Below the pieces are notes generated by a model. The model had not been told where the DNA came from. It searched no databases and saw nothing but the letters and a program-made list of their open reading frames with translations. A stretch of 11,907 nt of DNA, from assembly GCA_002309875.1 (NCBI GenBank), contig DBYM01000015.1, positions 1 to 11,907 of the forward strand, read 5' to 3'. The DNA comes from Cyanobacteria bacterium UBA1186. Its GTDB lineage: Bacteria; Cyanobacteriota; Vampirovibrionia; Gastranaerophilales; Gastranaerophilaceae. Shown here piece by piece: positions 1 through 7,513 of this stretch (the stretch's first letter is position 1; every line of letters starts with the position of its first letter). The position numbers and the translations under genes were made by a program.

Positions 1-3000
1 CTTGTATCCGCAAGCAACGGTCAGTTCGGTATCGGTGTTACTAACGGCTCCAAGTTAGTTGTTAAAGACGGTGCAGGCAACAACACGTTCACATACACTG
101 TAACCGCAACAACAACAATGGGCTCAATCAAGGCTGCTCTTGCAACTCAGGGTATTACACTGAATGTTGATACTACAAATGCAGCAGGCTCCGTATTCAG
201 TTATGAAACTTCAAACGGCAAATATCTTGCTGATTTGAGCGGTAACTTCGTTTCAATGATATTCAACCACGAAAACAAAGTTTATAACTATGCATCAAGC
301 AGCGCCCGTGAAATCACATACTCAGACGGCGGTCAGACTCACGATGCTGATTGGAATACAAAACTCAAAGACCTCGGTATTACAAACGGTACAATTACAA
401 TTAAGAATATTCAGACAGGCGCATCAGTCGGTACGATAAACATTAACAACGAACAGACAATGGGTTGGTTAAGAGATGAATTGGCAGCCAAAGGTGTCAC
501 TCTGCAAATGAATGTAACCGATGCAGGTGCCGTATCATTTGAATACGAAACCAACGGAACAAGAGTTGAAAGCAATGCTTCGAACATTGTATCCAAGTTG
601 TTCAATAACAATTACACAACTTATGACAGTACAACAGGTGCTCAGTTGAATACATTGTTCACCGAATCCGTAACATATAATGCCGCTCTGAATACGAAGT
701 TAGGCTTTACGACAACTACTCAGGGCCGCTTCACCTTAACATCAGACGGCTTAGGCTGTGTCGGCGGCAAGTATGTTGTCTGCAAAGACGGTGTAAACCA
801 CACCTTGTCAATAAGCACTACAAGCACTCTTGCTGATGTTAACAGTCAGATTGCTTCTTACGGTATAACAATTAAGGCAACGACAACCGCAGAAGGTACA
901 AGATTCTATATCGATACATCATCTGATGTTTACCTGAAATCCGCTACGGGCGCAGGCGCATCTGACTTTGTAGATAAATTGTTTGGTAACACTGCCGCAG
1001 GTATCTATGAATATACTTCTCACAAAGACATTGAATACGAAGCACAGGTTACATATAACTTCAACGGTGATACAAAACTTACGGAACGCGGTACGCACGT
1101 AATTCATAACCCGAACGGTACGACTACAACAGTTGCTACCGGTGCAACTTCGCACTCTATTTCAAACGGTATTTACGATATCGTTCAGTCTGACGGTACA
1201 AGAATTACAAAGACTATTACTGCAGATACGACTGTTGATGACTTCCTGAATACATTGAGAAATGCAGGATTTACGGCAGAACTCGTAGGCGAAGGCGTCG
1301 ATACCAAGATAAGAATTAAAGGCTCGGGTAACCAATACCTCGCTGCTTCAACTTCTGAAGGCACGAAGTCTAATGTCGTATCCGTATTGTTCAACAATTC
1401 TAAAGACACAACTTATAACTATTCTTCAGAACTTGATATGTCAACTTCAGGCGATCAGACATTTGATATTGACGCAAATACCGAATTGTCACAACTCGGC
1501 ATATCTCAGGGTGCATTCAGAATTATATCCGACGGCAGAACAATCGTATCAAATGTTACTGAAGGTATGACATTCGGCGATTTGAAGGGAATACTTGAAG
1601 GCTATAATATCAATATGTCATTTGTCAGAGCGAACGACGGTATTCACGTTAAATTGACTTCTGATGATAATTCATATCTTGAAGCCGCAACAGGCGCAGG
1701 TGCTTCTAATATAATTACAAAACTCGGCCTTGTAACTACGGGTACTCAGCACGATTACGGCTCAAATACCTTCTATACAACGACAACCGTAACAGAAACT
1801 ATTTCCGCTACCGGCTCAATGAATCTCTCAGACTTCGGCATAACAACCGGTCAGTACTATGTTGTTCAGAACGGCGAACGTCATGCTTTGAATATCGGTG
1901 TTGACGATACATTTGATTCACTGATTAACACTCTGAGGAATTACGGCATAAATGCTAACCTCGTTGAAACCGAGTCAGGCGTATATCTTGATATAACCGC
2001 AAACGGTGATTCTTATATTGAAGCAGCAACAGGCTCAGGCTCTTCAAATATTGCCGCAATCCTTGCAAGTTCTACAAATAAGATTTATGACTATAATTCA
2101 ACAATAACGATTACTACAACTCAAAACCAAACTGTTTCCGCAGGAAATAACGAACTTCTTTCTTCCTTCGGAATAACTTCCGGTGAGTACTACATCTACT
2201 CTAACGGTGTAAGAACAACCGCAAATATTTCTAACGACGAAACATTCGGCAGTTTGGCAGACACGTTGTCCAACTTCGGCATAAGAGCATCTCTCGTAGA
2301 AACTGCAGAGGGTGTAAAACTCGTTATTAACGGCGACGGAAATTCATATATCGCCAAATCAAATTCTGCAAACGCATCAAATATTGCAGACCACTTCTTC
2401 AACAATGACAAAGATTCAATGTACAACTATGAAACAACAATCGGTATAACACATACCAATACACTTGATATTGATGCTACCGAAGATACATTGATAAGCA
2501 AGTTTGACCACGGCAGCAACAAGTCTGCAGGCAACCTGTCATTAACAATTAACGGTAAATCCGCTAATATTGCAATCACTGCTGATGAAACATTCGGAAG
2601 CCTGATTGAGAAGTTTGCAAAACTCGGTGTTACCGCAACAATTAATGACGGCAAATTCGTTATCCAGAGCGGTTACAACGATGTAACAATTAACAATTCA
2701 TCTACTTCAAAACTCGTAAGCAACCTCGGTTTAACTCTTAATAACGACCTCGGCGGCTATTCTTCAAGTACCGAAAGCCTGATTTCAAGAGAAACAATAA
2801 TTACCGACAAGACTCTCTCTGTTGCTAATTATGCTGACTTCGATACACAGATGGGCCTGTTAAATATTTCTAACGGTCTGCTTTCAATATTCAGAAACGG
2901 CGTAAGAGCAACGGTTGAAGTTAACAGCGACGAAACATTCGGCGATTTGAGAACAAGAATAAGAAATGCATTCTCAACAGGTGATTTGGATATCAAGTTT

Positions 3001-3165
3001 ACTGACGGAAAACTCGAAATCTTCTCATGGACTGAAGGTGTAAACGTTGAAGCGGGTACGACTACCGACTCATCTAACTTCTACGCAATTTGCGGCCTGA
3101 CGAAGAGTGATGACAGAGTAACAAGTTCACGTGAATTGTACAAAGTAAACGGCTCTTCAAAGATT
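1..3165 (+). repeat. Array of divergent ~110-135-residue protein repeats in FliD
   Basis: At least nine units are seen by eye, with approximate boundaries 1-351 (partial), 352-687, 688-1068, 1069-1473, 1474-1809, 1810-2142, 2143-2475, 2476-2823 and 2824-3165. The consensus runs: 'LSxFGITxGxYYI', 'sNGxR', a strand, 'DETFGSL', a helix ending 'LxxFGIxAxLVET', 'GVxLxI', 'NSYIEAATGxGxSNI', and a closing 'YDYxS'. The DETFGSL-like core reads TTTMGSI, EQTMGWL, TSTLADV, TTVDDFL, MTFGDL, DTFDSL, DETFGSL, DETFGSL and DETFGDL along the protein. Units at 1810-2142 and 2143-2475 are the most alike, roughly 40% identical by my own count. The layout (strand, NG turn, strand, short helix, strands) matches the hook IN motif of FliD, so I infer duplicated IN-type outer domains. 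At DNA level only short patches such as GAAACATTCGG recur, so the duplications are old. Confidence 0.75.
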
Positions 3166-4209
3166 ACGGGCACAGGTCTCTTCAGAAACGGTAATGTAAC
3201 GGCAGGTACATTCACCGTCGGCGGTGCAACCTTCACAATCGACAATAACACAACACTTAATGACGTAATATCAATGATTAACTCATCAGATACAACTAAT
3301 GCAACCGCATATTGGGATTCTGTTGACGGTAAATTGGTTCTGAAATCACGTACAACCGGTTATTCACTGATTAACATTGAAGCAGGTACAAGCAACTTTA
3401 CCGATATACTCGGATTAACGGCTACCGACAGAGACGGAGGCGGCAACGTAATCACGACAAGACTTCTTTCCGAAAATCAGGAACTTGGTGCAAATGCTAT
3501 ATTTGAAATCAACGGAACAAGATTTACTTCTTCATCAAATCTTGTCGGAAGCGATGTTTCAAAACTGAACGGCATAACCCTCGACCTGAAAGGTGTTTCC
3601 GGCAACGAAGAAGTTACAATCACGATTGAACGTGACAGTGAAACAGTTGCAAATACTGTATCCGATATCGTTGATGCTTATAACGAACTCATCAGTAACG
3701 TTGACCAGGAACTCGCAAAGACAGGCAGTCTGAGCGATCAGTCCGCACTGAAACTGATAAGAAATCAACTCAGAAGCCTTGTAACAAGTTCAATCGGCGC
3801 ATCAGGCGTATTCAAGAACCTTTCTCAAATCGGTATATCTGTTGATGCTGCTTCCGCAGGAAACATTTCAACCGATATTAACAACCTGAACTTTGACAGA
3901 GAGAAATTTATCAATTCGTTCAAGGCAGACGGCGATTCTATGAAGAAGTTGTTAATCGGTACCGAAGAATACAACGGTATATTCGTATCAATCGATAATA
4001 TTTTAGACAGAGCACTGAATTCTGTCAGCGGTTACTTCGATTCTGCAACGAGCGCATATAATAAGCAGTTATCTAACTTATCCGATAAGATTACGAGAGC
4101 GAATGCCGCTATTGAATCTTACAGAGCAAGACTTGAAAACAAATTCAGTTCTATGGATCTGCTCATAGGTAAAATACAACAGCAATATAGTTCTTTCTTA
4201 GGTACGTAA
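1..4209 (+). CDS. fliD: Giant flagellar filament cap protein FliD (HAP2), 5' end outside window
   Basis: FliD caps the growing flagellar filament outside the cell and promotes flagellin folding; it is exported by the flagellar type III apparatus. The frame is open from base 1, so the start lies upstream; the ATG at 118 is internal. About 1402 residues are visible, against roughly 450-700 for a typical FliD. Residue numbers here count from base 1. Residues 1-1055 are divergent tandem repeats (separate entry). Residues about 1056-1145 look like a flagellin hook IN motif (GTFTVGGATFTID, then NTTLNDVISMIN). Next comes the usual FliD stretch LNGITLDLKGVSG with TITIERD and IVDAYNELI (about 1188-1230). 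The C-terminal helical domain ends in RARLENKFSSMDLLIGKI. The identification rests on this C-terminal third. No fliS or fliT follows; the next gene is aroE. Codons often end in C (AAC, TTC, GGC), unlike downstream genes, which suggests high expression. A large FliD-like adhesin is less likely. Confidence 0.85.
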   Translation, partial: LVSASNGQFGIGVTNGSKLVVKDGAGNNTFTYTVTATTTMGSIKAALATQGITLNVDTTNAAGSVFSYETSNGKYLADLSGNFVSMIFNHENKVYNYASSSAREITYSDGGQTHDADWNTKLKDLGITNGTITIKNIQTGASVGTININNEQTMGWLRDELAAKGVTLQMNVTDAGAVSFEYETNGTRVESNASNIVSKLFNNNYTTYDSTTGAQLNTLFTESVTYNAALNTKLGFTTTTQGRFTLTSDGLGCVGGKYVVCKDGVNHTLSISTTSTLADVNSQIASYGITIKATTTAEGTRFYIDTSSDVYLKSATGAGASDFVDKLFGNTAAGIYEYTSHKDIEYEAQVTYNFNGDTKLTERGTHVIHNPNGTTTTVATGATSHSISNGIYDIVQSDGTRITKTITADTTVDDFLNTLRNAGFTAELVGEGVDTKIRIKGSGNQYLAASTSEGTKSNVVSVLFNNSKDTTYNYSSELDMSTSGDQTFDIDANTELSQLGISQGAFRIISDGRTIVSNVTEGMTFGDLKGILEGYNINMSFVRANDGIHVKLTSDDNSYLEAATGAGASNIITKLGLVTTGTQHDYGSNTFYTTTTVTETISATGSMNLSDFGITTGQYYVVQNGERHALNIGVDDTFDSLINTLRNYGINANLVETESGVYLDITANGDSYIEAATGSGSSNIAAILASSTNKIYDYNSTITITTTQNQTVSAGNNELLSSFGITSGEYYIYSNGVRTTANISNDETFGSLADTLSNFGIRASLVETAEGVKLVINGDGNSYIAKSNSANASNIADHFFNNDKDSMYNYETTIGITHTNTLDIDATEDTLISKFDHGSNKSAGNLSLTINGKSANIAITADETFGSLIEKFAKLGVTATINDGKFVIQSGYNDVTINNSSTSKLVSNLGLTLNNDLGGYSSSTESLISRETIITDKTLSVANYADFDTQMGLLNISNGLLSIFRNGVRATVEVNSDETFGDLRTRIRNAFSTGDLDIKFTDGKLEIFSWTEGVNVEAGTTTDSSNFYAICGLTKSDDRVTSSRELYKVNGSSKITGTGLFRNGNVTAGTFTVGGATFTIDNNTTLNDVISMINSSDTTNATAYWDSVDGKLVLKSRTTGYSLINIEAGTSNFTDILGLTATDRDGGGNVITTRLLSENQELGANAIFEINGTRFTSSSNLVGSDVSKLNGITLDLKGVSGNEEVTITIERDSETVANTVSDIVDAYNELISNVDQELAKTGSLSDQSALKLIRNQLRSLVTSSIGASGVFKNLSQIGISVDAASAGNISTDINNLNFDREKFINSFKADGDSMKKLLIGTEEYNGIFVSIDNILDRALNSVSGYFDSATSAYNKQLSNLSDKITRANAAIESYRARLENKFSSMDLLIGKIQQQYSSFLGT

Positions 4210-4234
4210 TCTGATATTTCACGTTTTTCAATTC

Positions 4235-4263
4235 TTGCTTTAGACCTCAGTCTCCTGTATAAT
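4235..4263 (+). promoter_or_regulatory. Predicted sigma70/SigA-type promoter of aroE
   Basis: A -35 box TTGCTT (4235-4240) and a perfect -10 box TATAAT (4258-4263) are separated by 17 bases, the optimal spacing. Transcription would start near 4270, giving a leader of only about 17 bases before the aroE ATG at 4287. It begins 25 bases after the fliD stop, so the genes from aroE onward can be transcribed independently of fliD. No hairpin with a T-run lies between 4210 and 4262, so read-through from fliD is not excluded. Confidence 0.75.
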
Positions 4264-4275
4264 TGATTTATAATT

Positions 4276-4282
4276 GGAGAGG
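4276..4282 (+). promoter_or_regulatory. Ribosome binding site that fixes the aroE start
   Basis: GGAGAGG lies 4 bases before the ATG at 4287. This selects that ATG over an in-frame TTG at 4263, which overlaps the -10 box and would not be on the transcript. Confidence 0.8.
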
Positions 4283-4286
4283 TTTT

Positions 4287-5132
4287 ATGGTCTATAAATT
4301 AGGAATTATAGGATATCCGCTTACGCACTCAATTTCTGCTGCGATACAGAAATCGGGATTTGAAAGTCTTAGGCTGGAAGGGACTTATGATGTATTGGAA
4401 ACAACGCCCGAAAATTTGATTGAACGCATTAAGTTCTTAAAAGTCAATGACTACAACGGGTTTAATGTCACAATTCCCTTAAAAGTTCCGATGTCGCTTT
4501 TTCTCGACGACATTGATGACTATGCCAATGTTGCAGGGTGCGTTAATACGGTAAAAATAAATTCCGACAAAACATTTGTCGGTTATAATACCGATATTTA
4601 CGGCTTTAAAAAGGCAATCCCTGCCGATATTGATTTGAAGGGTAAAACCGCAGGAATACTCGGAACGGGCGGTGCTGCAAGAGCGGCAGTCGTCGGCTTG
4701 GCGGAAAAAGGAATTAAAAATATTGATTTCTACACGAGAAATATTATCAATTCCAAGCAGACTCTCGATTACGTCAGGGCACAGTTCCCTGATATCGAAT
4801 TCAATGTTTATCAGATTCAGCATATCAGAAGCCTTAGCGAAACCGATATAATTGTAAATGCAACTCCTATCGGAATGAAGGGGTATATGGCAGATGTAAT
4901 GCCCTTAGAGCCACATGATCTCGACAGATTAAAACCCGATACGGTAATATATGACATAGTTTACAATCCTATGAAAACCATACTCATAAAGGAAGCCCAA
5001 AAGCGCGGATTAAGGACGATTACGGGGATTGACATGCTTATTTATCAGGCACAAAGGGCGATTGAAATATGGACGGGAAAATCTCCCGATGCAAAAGTGA
5101 TGAAGATTACGGCTTTAGAGACTTTAAACTGA
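4287..5132 (+). CDS. aroE: Shikimate 5-dehydrogenase (AroE)
   Basis: AroE reduces 3-dehydroshikimate to shikimate with NADPH in the cytoplasmic pathway to chorismate and aromatic amino acids. The 281-residue length is normal for the family. The substrate-binding half shows GYPLTHSIS (residues 9-17; usually GxPxxHSxSP), NVTIPLK (60-66) with the catalytic lysine K66, GCVNT (84-88; more often GAVNT), and NTD (101-103) with the catalytic aspartate D103. The NADP-binding half has the glycine-rich loop GTGGAAR (126-132), then NATPIGM (191-197), and a closing GIDMLIYQAQ (248-257) that normally contacts substrate. The start at 4287 is set by the strong ribosome binding site and by the promoter just upstream; it places the first strand 'YKLGIIGYP' where the family usually begins. 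It is probably the first gene of the unit, with 41 bases to the next gene. The other shikimate-pathway genes are not in the window. Confidence 0.95.
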   Translation: MVYKLGIIGYPLTHSISAAIQKSGFESLRLEGTYDVLETTPENLIERIKFLKVNDYNGFNVTIPLKVPMSLFLDDIDDYANVAGCVNTVKINSDKTFVGYNTDIYGFKKAIPADIDLKGKTAGILGTGGAARAAVVGLAEKGIKNIDFYTRNIINSKQTLDYVRAQFPDIEFNVYQIQHIRSLSETDIIVNATPIGMKGYMADVMPLEPHDLDRLKPDTVIYDIVYNPMKTILIKEAQKRGLRTITGIDMLIYQAQRAIEIWTGKSPDAKVMKITALETLN

Positions 5133-5173
5133 TGCTTATTTGCGGTAGGATATGGCTGTAGGGAGAATTAAAA

Positions 5174-6769
5174 ATGAATAAACTTCAGATAAAGGCAGAA
5201 ATATTAGCAACAATAAGAGCATTTTCGGGCTCGGCCATGCCTGACCCGTCATTATTAACGGATTTGAAGAAAATTCAGGATAAGAGAACTGTTCTTAATA
5301 TTTTAATCAGAGAACTCGTTAATTCCGATGAGCAAAAAACACTTATTATTTGCTGGTTGCTGACGGAACTTATTGATAAAGACACTCTGAATGACGAATT
5401 ATGGAATGTTATTAAAAGTTCGGAATATAATGACCATATCAAGATGGTTGCCTTTAATATGCTGAAGGATTTGGGCAATAAGATAGATTATGACGTTATA
5501 AGCGGTTATTTTGAAAAGTTTAATGAACTGATTAATAAAGAAACCAAAGAACTTTTAGACACGGCCATAATGAATCCCGAGGCGCAGATTGACTTTATGG
5601 ACTTTCTTAGCGCACTTTCAGATGACGACAAAATTCTTCTGATAAAATCCCTTGAAGATGATTACGCAAATGATGCTTTGGCAAACATATTAATCCCCGT
5701 ATTTTTATACTATAAAAATACAAAAATCGGTGAAGTTGCCCTCGATATATTAGGAAGAACACGTTCGCAACTTGCATTTCATGCCTTGGAAAATGCTCAG
5801 AATTATGAGGAGGCATTTAAGCAGAGCCAAATCGGTAAAGCCTTGTCATCACTGAAACTTTCAGGAATCAGGGTTGATAATACGGAAGATTTTTATAAAG
5901 AGATTTTAAAGGACACAAAGCCATATAAATGCTATGCTTCGTTCCCGGACGGACATGGCAATATTGCGGTTATTTTCTCAAGAATCCGCTCAAACAGAAC
6001 GCTTCAGTTTTTGGCTGCGGTTATTAATCCAAAATACGGTATTCTTGATGCGTTTGGTTTTAATTCAATGTCCGAGCAGGACTTTTACAGGATTGTCGAT
6101 AAATTCTATAACTATCAGGAAAAATATGAGATTTCGGCAGGCGTCTTAAAATATTTGTTATTACAGGCGGTTTGTATTTCTTATGCAAACGGGGAACAAT
6201 TACCGTATGAATACATCTGCTGGGAAAGCATCTTGCTTGACGTTCAGCCTGAAGTTGTAGATGTTGATATCGAGAAACGGGAACTTTCTCAGAAGGATAT
6301 TGATGCACTTTGCTTAAGTCCTTACGTTCAAACTTGGTTTTTAGATGAATTGACCTCGCTCGAATTTGAAAGGTTTATAAATAAACTGTCAAGAGAATAT
6401 AAGGCAAATAATTTCTCCGTTGATTTGGACAAATTCATTGCCGATAACTATGACGGAGTTTTCACTCCTGAAGAATTGTCAAGTTGGGCCGTAATATTTA
6501 ATGTGGCGGCATATTTACGCTTTATTAAAGGCGATATGGATTTGGCACAGATATTCTATTCGCTCGGTTCTAATTATGCCTTTATGACAAACATACTGAG
6601 GAAGAGCATATACGAATATTATGTCGGGAAAAGGTATATATTAAAAAATCAGAGGAAAAGCGCAAGTCCGTTTGAAAAGAAGGTTAAACCCGATACAGAT
6701 GATTTTGAATTGCTGCAATTAGATATGATTATATCAAGCATAGAGGCTAAGTGGGTGGATAATGAATAA
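5174..6769 (+). CDS. Unrecognised 531-residue helical protein, possibly HEAT-like
   Basis: I do not recognise this protein with confidence. It appears soluble, with no signal peptide or membrane segment. Residues 1-230 are predicted by eye to be helical, with leucine-rich amphipathic pairs of the HEAT or armadillo kind (for example LNILIRELVN and WLLTELIDKD, then MVAFNMLKDLG). Residues about 250-300 look strand-rich and contain the distinctive string CYASFPDGHGNIAVIFSR, followed by AAVINPKYGILDAFGF. Residues about 300-490 are helical again, with many aromatic residues. The tail (495-510) is basic then acidic. The ATG follows AGGGAGA (5160-5166) at 7 bases. The stop overlaps the ruvX start by 8 bases, implying translational coupling. 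Its place between aroE and ruvX gives no firm functional clue; a scaffold or protein-interaction role is only an inference from the helical repeats. Confidence 0.75.
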   Translation: MNKLQIKAEILATIRAFSGSAMPDPSLLTDLKKIQDKRTVLNILIRELVNSDEQKTLIICWLLTELIDKDTLNDELWNVIKSSEYNDHIKMVAFNMLKDLGNKIDYDVISGYFEKFNELINKETKELLDTAIMNPEAQIDFMDFLSALSDDDKILLIKSLEDDYANDALANILIPVFLYYKNTKIGEVALDILGRTRSQLAFHALENAQNYEEAFKQSQIGKALSSLKLSGIRVDNTEDFYKEILKDTKPYKCYASFPDGHGNIAVIFSRIRSNRTLQFLAAVINPKYGILDAFGFNSMSEQDFYRIVDKFYNYQEKYEISAGVLKYLLLQAVCISYANGEQLPYEYICWESILLDVQPEVVDVDIEKRELSQKDIDALCLSPYVQTWFLDELTSLEFERFINKLSREYKANNFSVDLDKFIADNYDGVFTPEELSSWAVIFNVAAYLRFIKGDMDLAQIFYSLGSNYAFMTNILRKSIYEYYVGKRYILKNQRKSASPFEKKVKPDTDDFELLQLDMIISSIEAKWVDNE

Positions 6770-7172
6770 AGTGATGGCACTTGACGTAGGGACTAAGAGA
6801 ATCGGAATTGCACTGAGCGATTTTCTGCAGGTTATTGCCGTTCCTCATTCTTTTATATCAAGAATTCCCGAAGAGAGCGCTGTTGAAGAAATTATCAGGA
6901 TAGCAAACGAAAACAAGGTTGAGAAAATTGTTGTAGGATTGCCGAAAAATATGGACGATACGGTAGGATTTCAGGCGAAGGATTGCATGGAATTCTCACA
7001 AAAAATTTCTGGTTTTGATATAATATTTGAAGACGAGCGGTTGACTTCCGAAGAAGCAGAAACCCGTTTAAGGGAAAGGCGGGTTGATTTTAAAAAGAAC
7101 AAGGGACTTGTGGATATGGAGAGTGCCGCAGTTATTTTAGAACAATATTTATCTCGGGGGGTAAAGGGGTAA
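6762..7172 (+). CDS. ruvX: RuvX/YqgF family putative Holliday junction resolvase / 16S rRNA maturation nuclease
   Basis: This is a 136-residue RNase H-fold protein of normal family length. YqgF is known for processing the 5' end of 16S pre-rRNA in E. coli and is annotated as a Holliday junction resolvase in many bacteria. Visible motifs are the first-strand ALDVGTKRIGIALSD (6-20) with catalytic D8, IVVGLPKNMDDTVG (56-69), IFEDERLTSEEAE (88-100) with an acidic pair in the active site, and GLVDMESAAVILEQYL (115-130) with the last catalytic aspartate, D118. The NMD-D-T segment replaces a glycine common in the family (NMDGT), a mild variation. The start at 6762 overlaps the previous gene by 8 bases and is preceded by GGGTGG; a second in-frame ATG at 6774 is less well supported. 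It sits next to a DUF1292 gene, as in Bacillus (yrrK-yrzB), which supports the call. Confidence 0.93.
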   Translation: MNKVMALDVGTKRIGIALSDFLQVIAVPHSFISRIPEESAVEEIIRIANENKVEKIVVGLPKNMDDTVGFQAKDCMEFSQKISGFDIIFEDERLTSEEAETRLRERRVDFKKNKGLVDMESAAVILEQYLSRGVKG

Positions 7173-7189
7173 ATATTAGAAGAGGAATA

Positions 7190-7210
7190 ATGAAGAAAGT
7201 TAAATTATAA
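7190..7210 (+). other. Possible six-codon minicistron (MKKVKL) before the DUF1292 gene
   Basis: In the 50-base gap between ruvX and the DUF1292 gene there is AGAGGA (7181-7186), then an ATG at 7190, five sense codons and a TAA at 7208-7210. The TAA is the first part of the next gene's Shine-Dalgarno sequence, AAGGAG (7209-7214). It may be a translated leader that couples ribosomes to the next start, but the spacing of 3 bases is short and chance is a real alternative. Confidence 0.25.
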
Positions 7211-7222
7211 GGAGTAAATAAT

Positions 7223-7507
7223 ATGGCAGACGAAATGGAACAAAATATCGTAACTATCCAAGACGAAGACGGTTGTGAAACAAAGTGCGAAATCTATGAT
7301 GTAATAGATTTTGAAGACAAAACTTATGCGTTGCTTCTGCCGCTTGATGAGGACAGTTCCGAAGACCCTGAACTGATTGTTCTTGAGTATATTGAAGAAG
7401 GCGAAGAAGGGTACTTCCAAAATATTGAAGATGAAGACGAATTTGACAGGGTTTGTGAATATATTCAAACTCTTGAATATGAAGATGATGAAGACGAGGA
7501 AATATAG
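7223..7507 (+). CDS. DUF1292 family small acidic protein (YrzB-like)
   Basis: This is a 94-residue, extremely acidic protein: by my count 38 of 94 residues are Asp or Glu and only three are Lys or Arg. The core strands read NIVTIQDEDG, CEIYDVIDFEDKTYALLLP (24-42) and LIVLEYIEE, then a helix around FDRVCEYIQTLEYE. This order (a first strand with acidic turn, a 'fedktYallxP' hairpin, a further strand, a C-terminal helix) fits DUF1292, a family usually encoded immediately after ruvX in Bacillus and relatives. Its biochemical function is not established. The ATG follows AAGGAG (7209-7214) at 8 bases. It ends 6 bases before the Clp-N gene, whose best Shine-Dalgarno lies inside this gene's last codons, so the two are probably translated in coupled fashion. 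It is cytoplasmic, with no signal or membrane segment. Confidence 0.88.
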   Translation: MADEMEQNIVTIQDEDGCETKCEIYDVIDFEDKTYALLLPLDEDSSEDPELIVLEYIEEGEEGYFQNIEDEDEFDRVCEYIQTLEYEDDEDEEI

Positions 7508-7513
7508 TTTTTA

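Noticed and set aside
1..3165. Repeats as Ig-like/cadherin-like adhesin domains or as a CRISPR-like DNA array.
   Set aside because: The units follow the hook IN pattern and lead directly into a FliD C-terminal domain. At DNA level they are far too divergent and long for CRISPR repeats.
4263..4286. N-terminal extension of aroE by eight residues from a TTG at 4263.
   Set aside because: The TTG overlaps the -10 box of the promoter and would be upstream of the predicted transcript start; the ATG at 4287 has a strong ribosome binding site and matches the family N-terminus.
4479..4823. 114-codon open frame on the minus strand inside aroE.
   Set aside because: It is fully antisense to the conserved catalytic core of AroE, with no recognisable motif or convincing ribosome binding site.
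5133..5173. A separate promoter or terminator between aroE and the 531-residue protein gene.
   Set aside because: I saw no acceptable -35/-10 pair and no hairpin with a T-run in these 41 bases, only the Shine-Dalgarno AGGGAGA.
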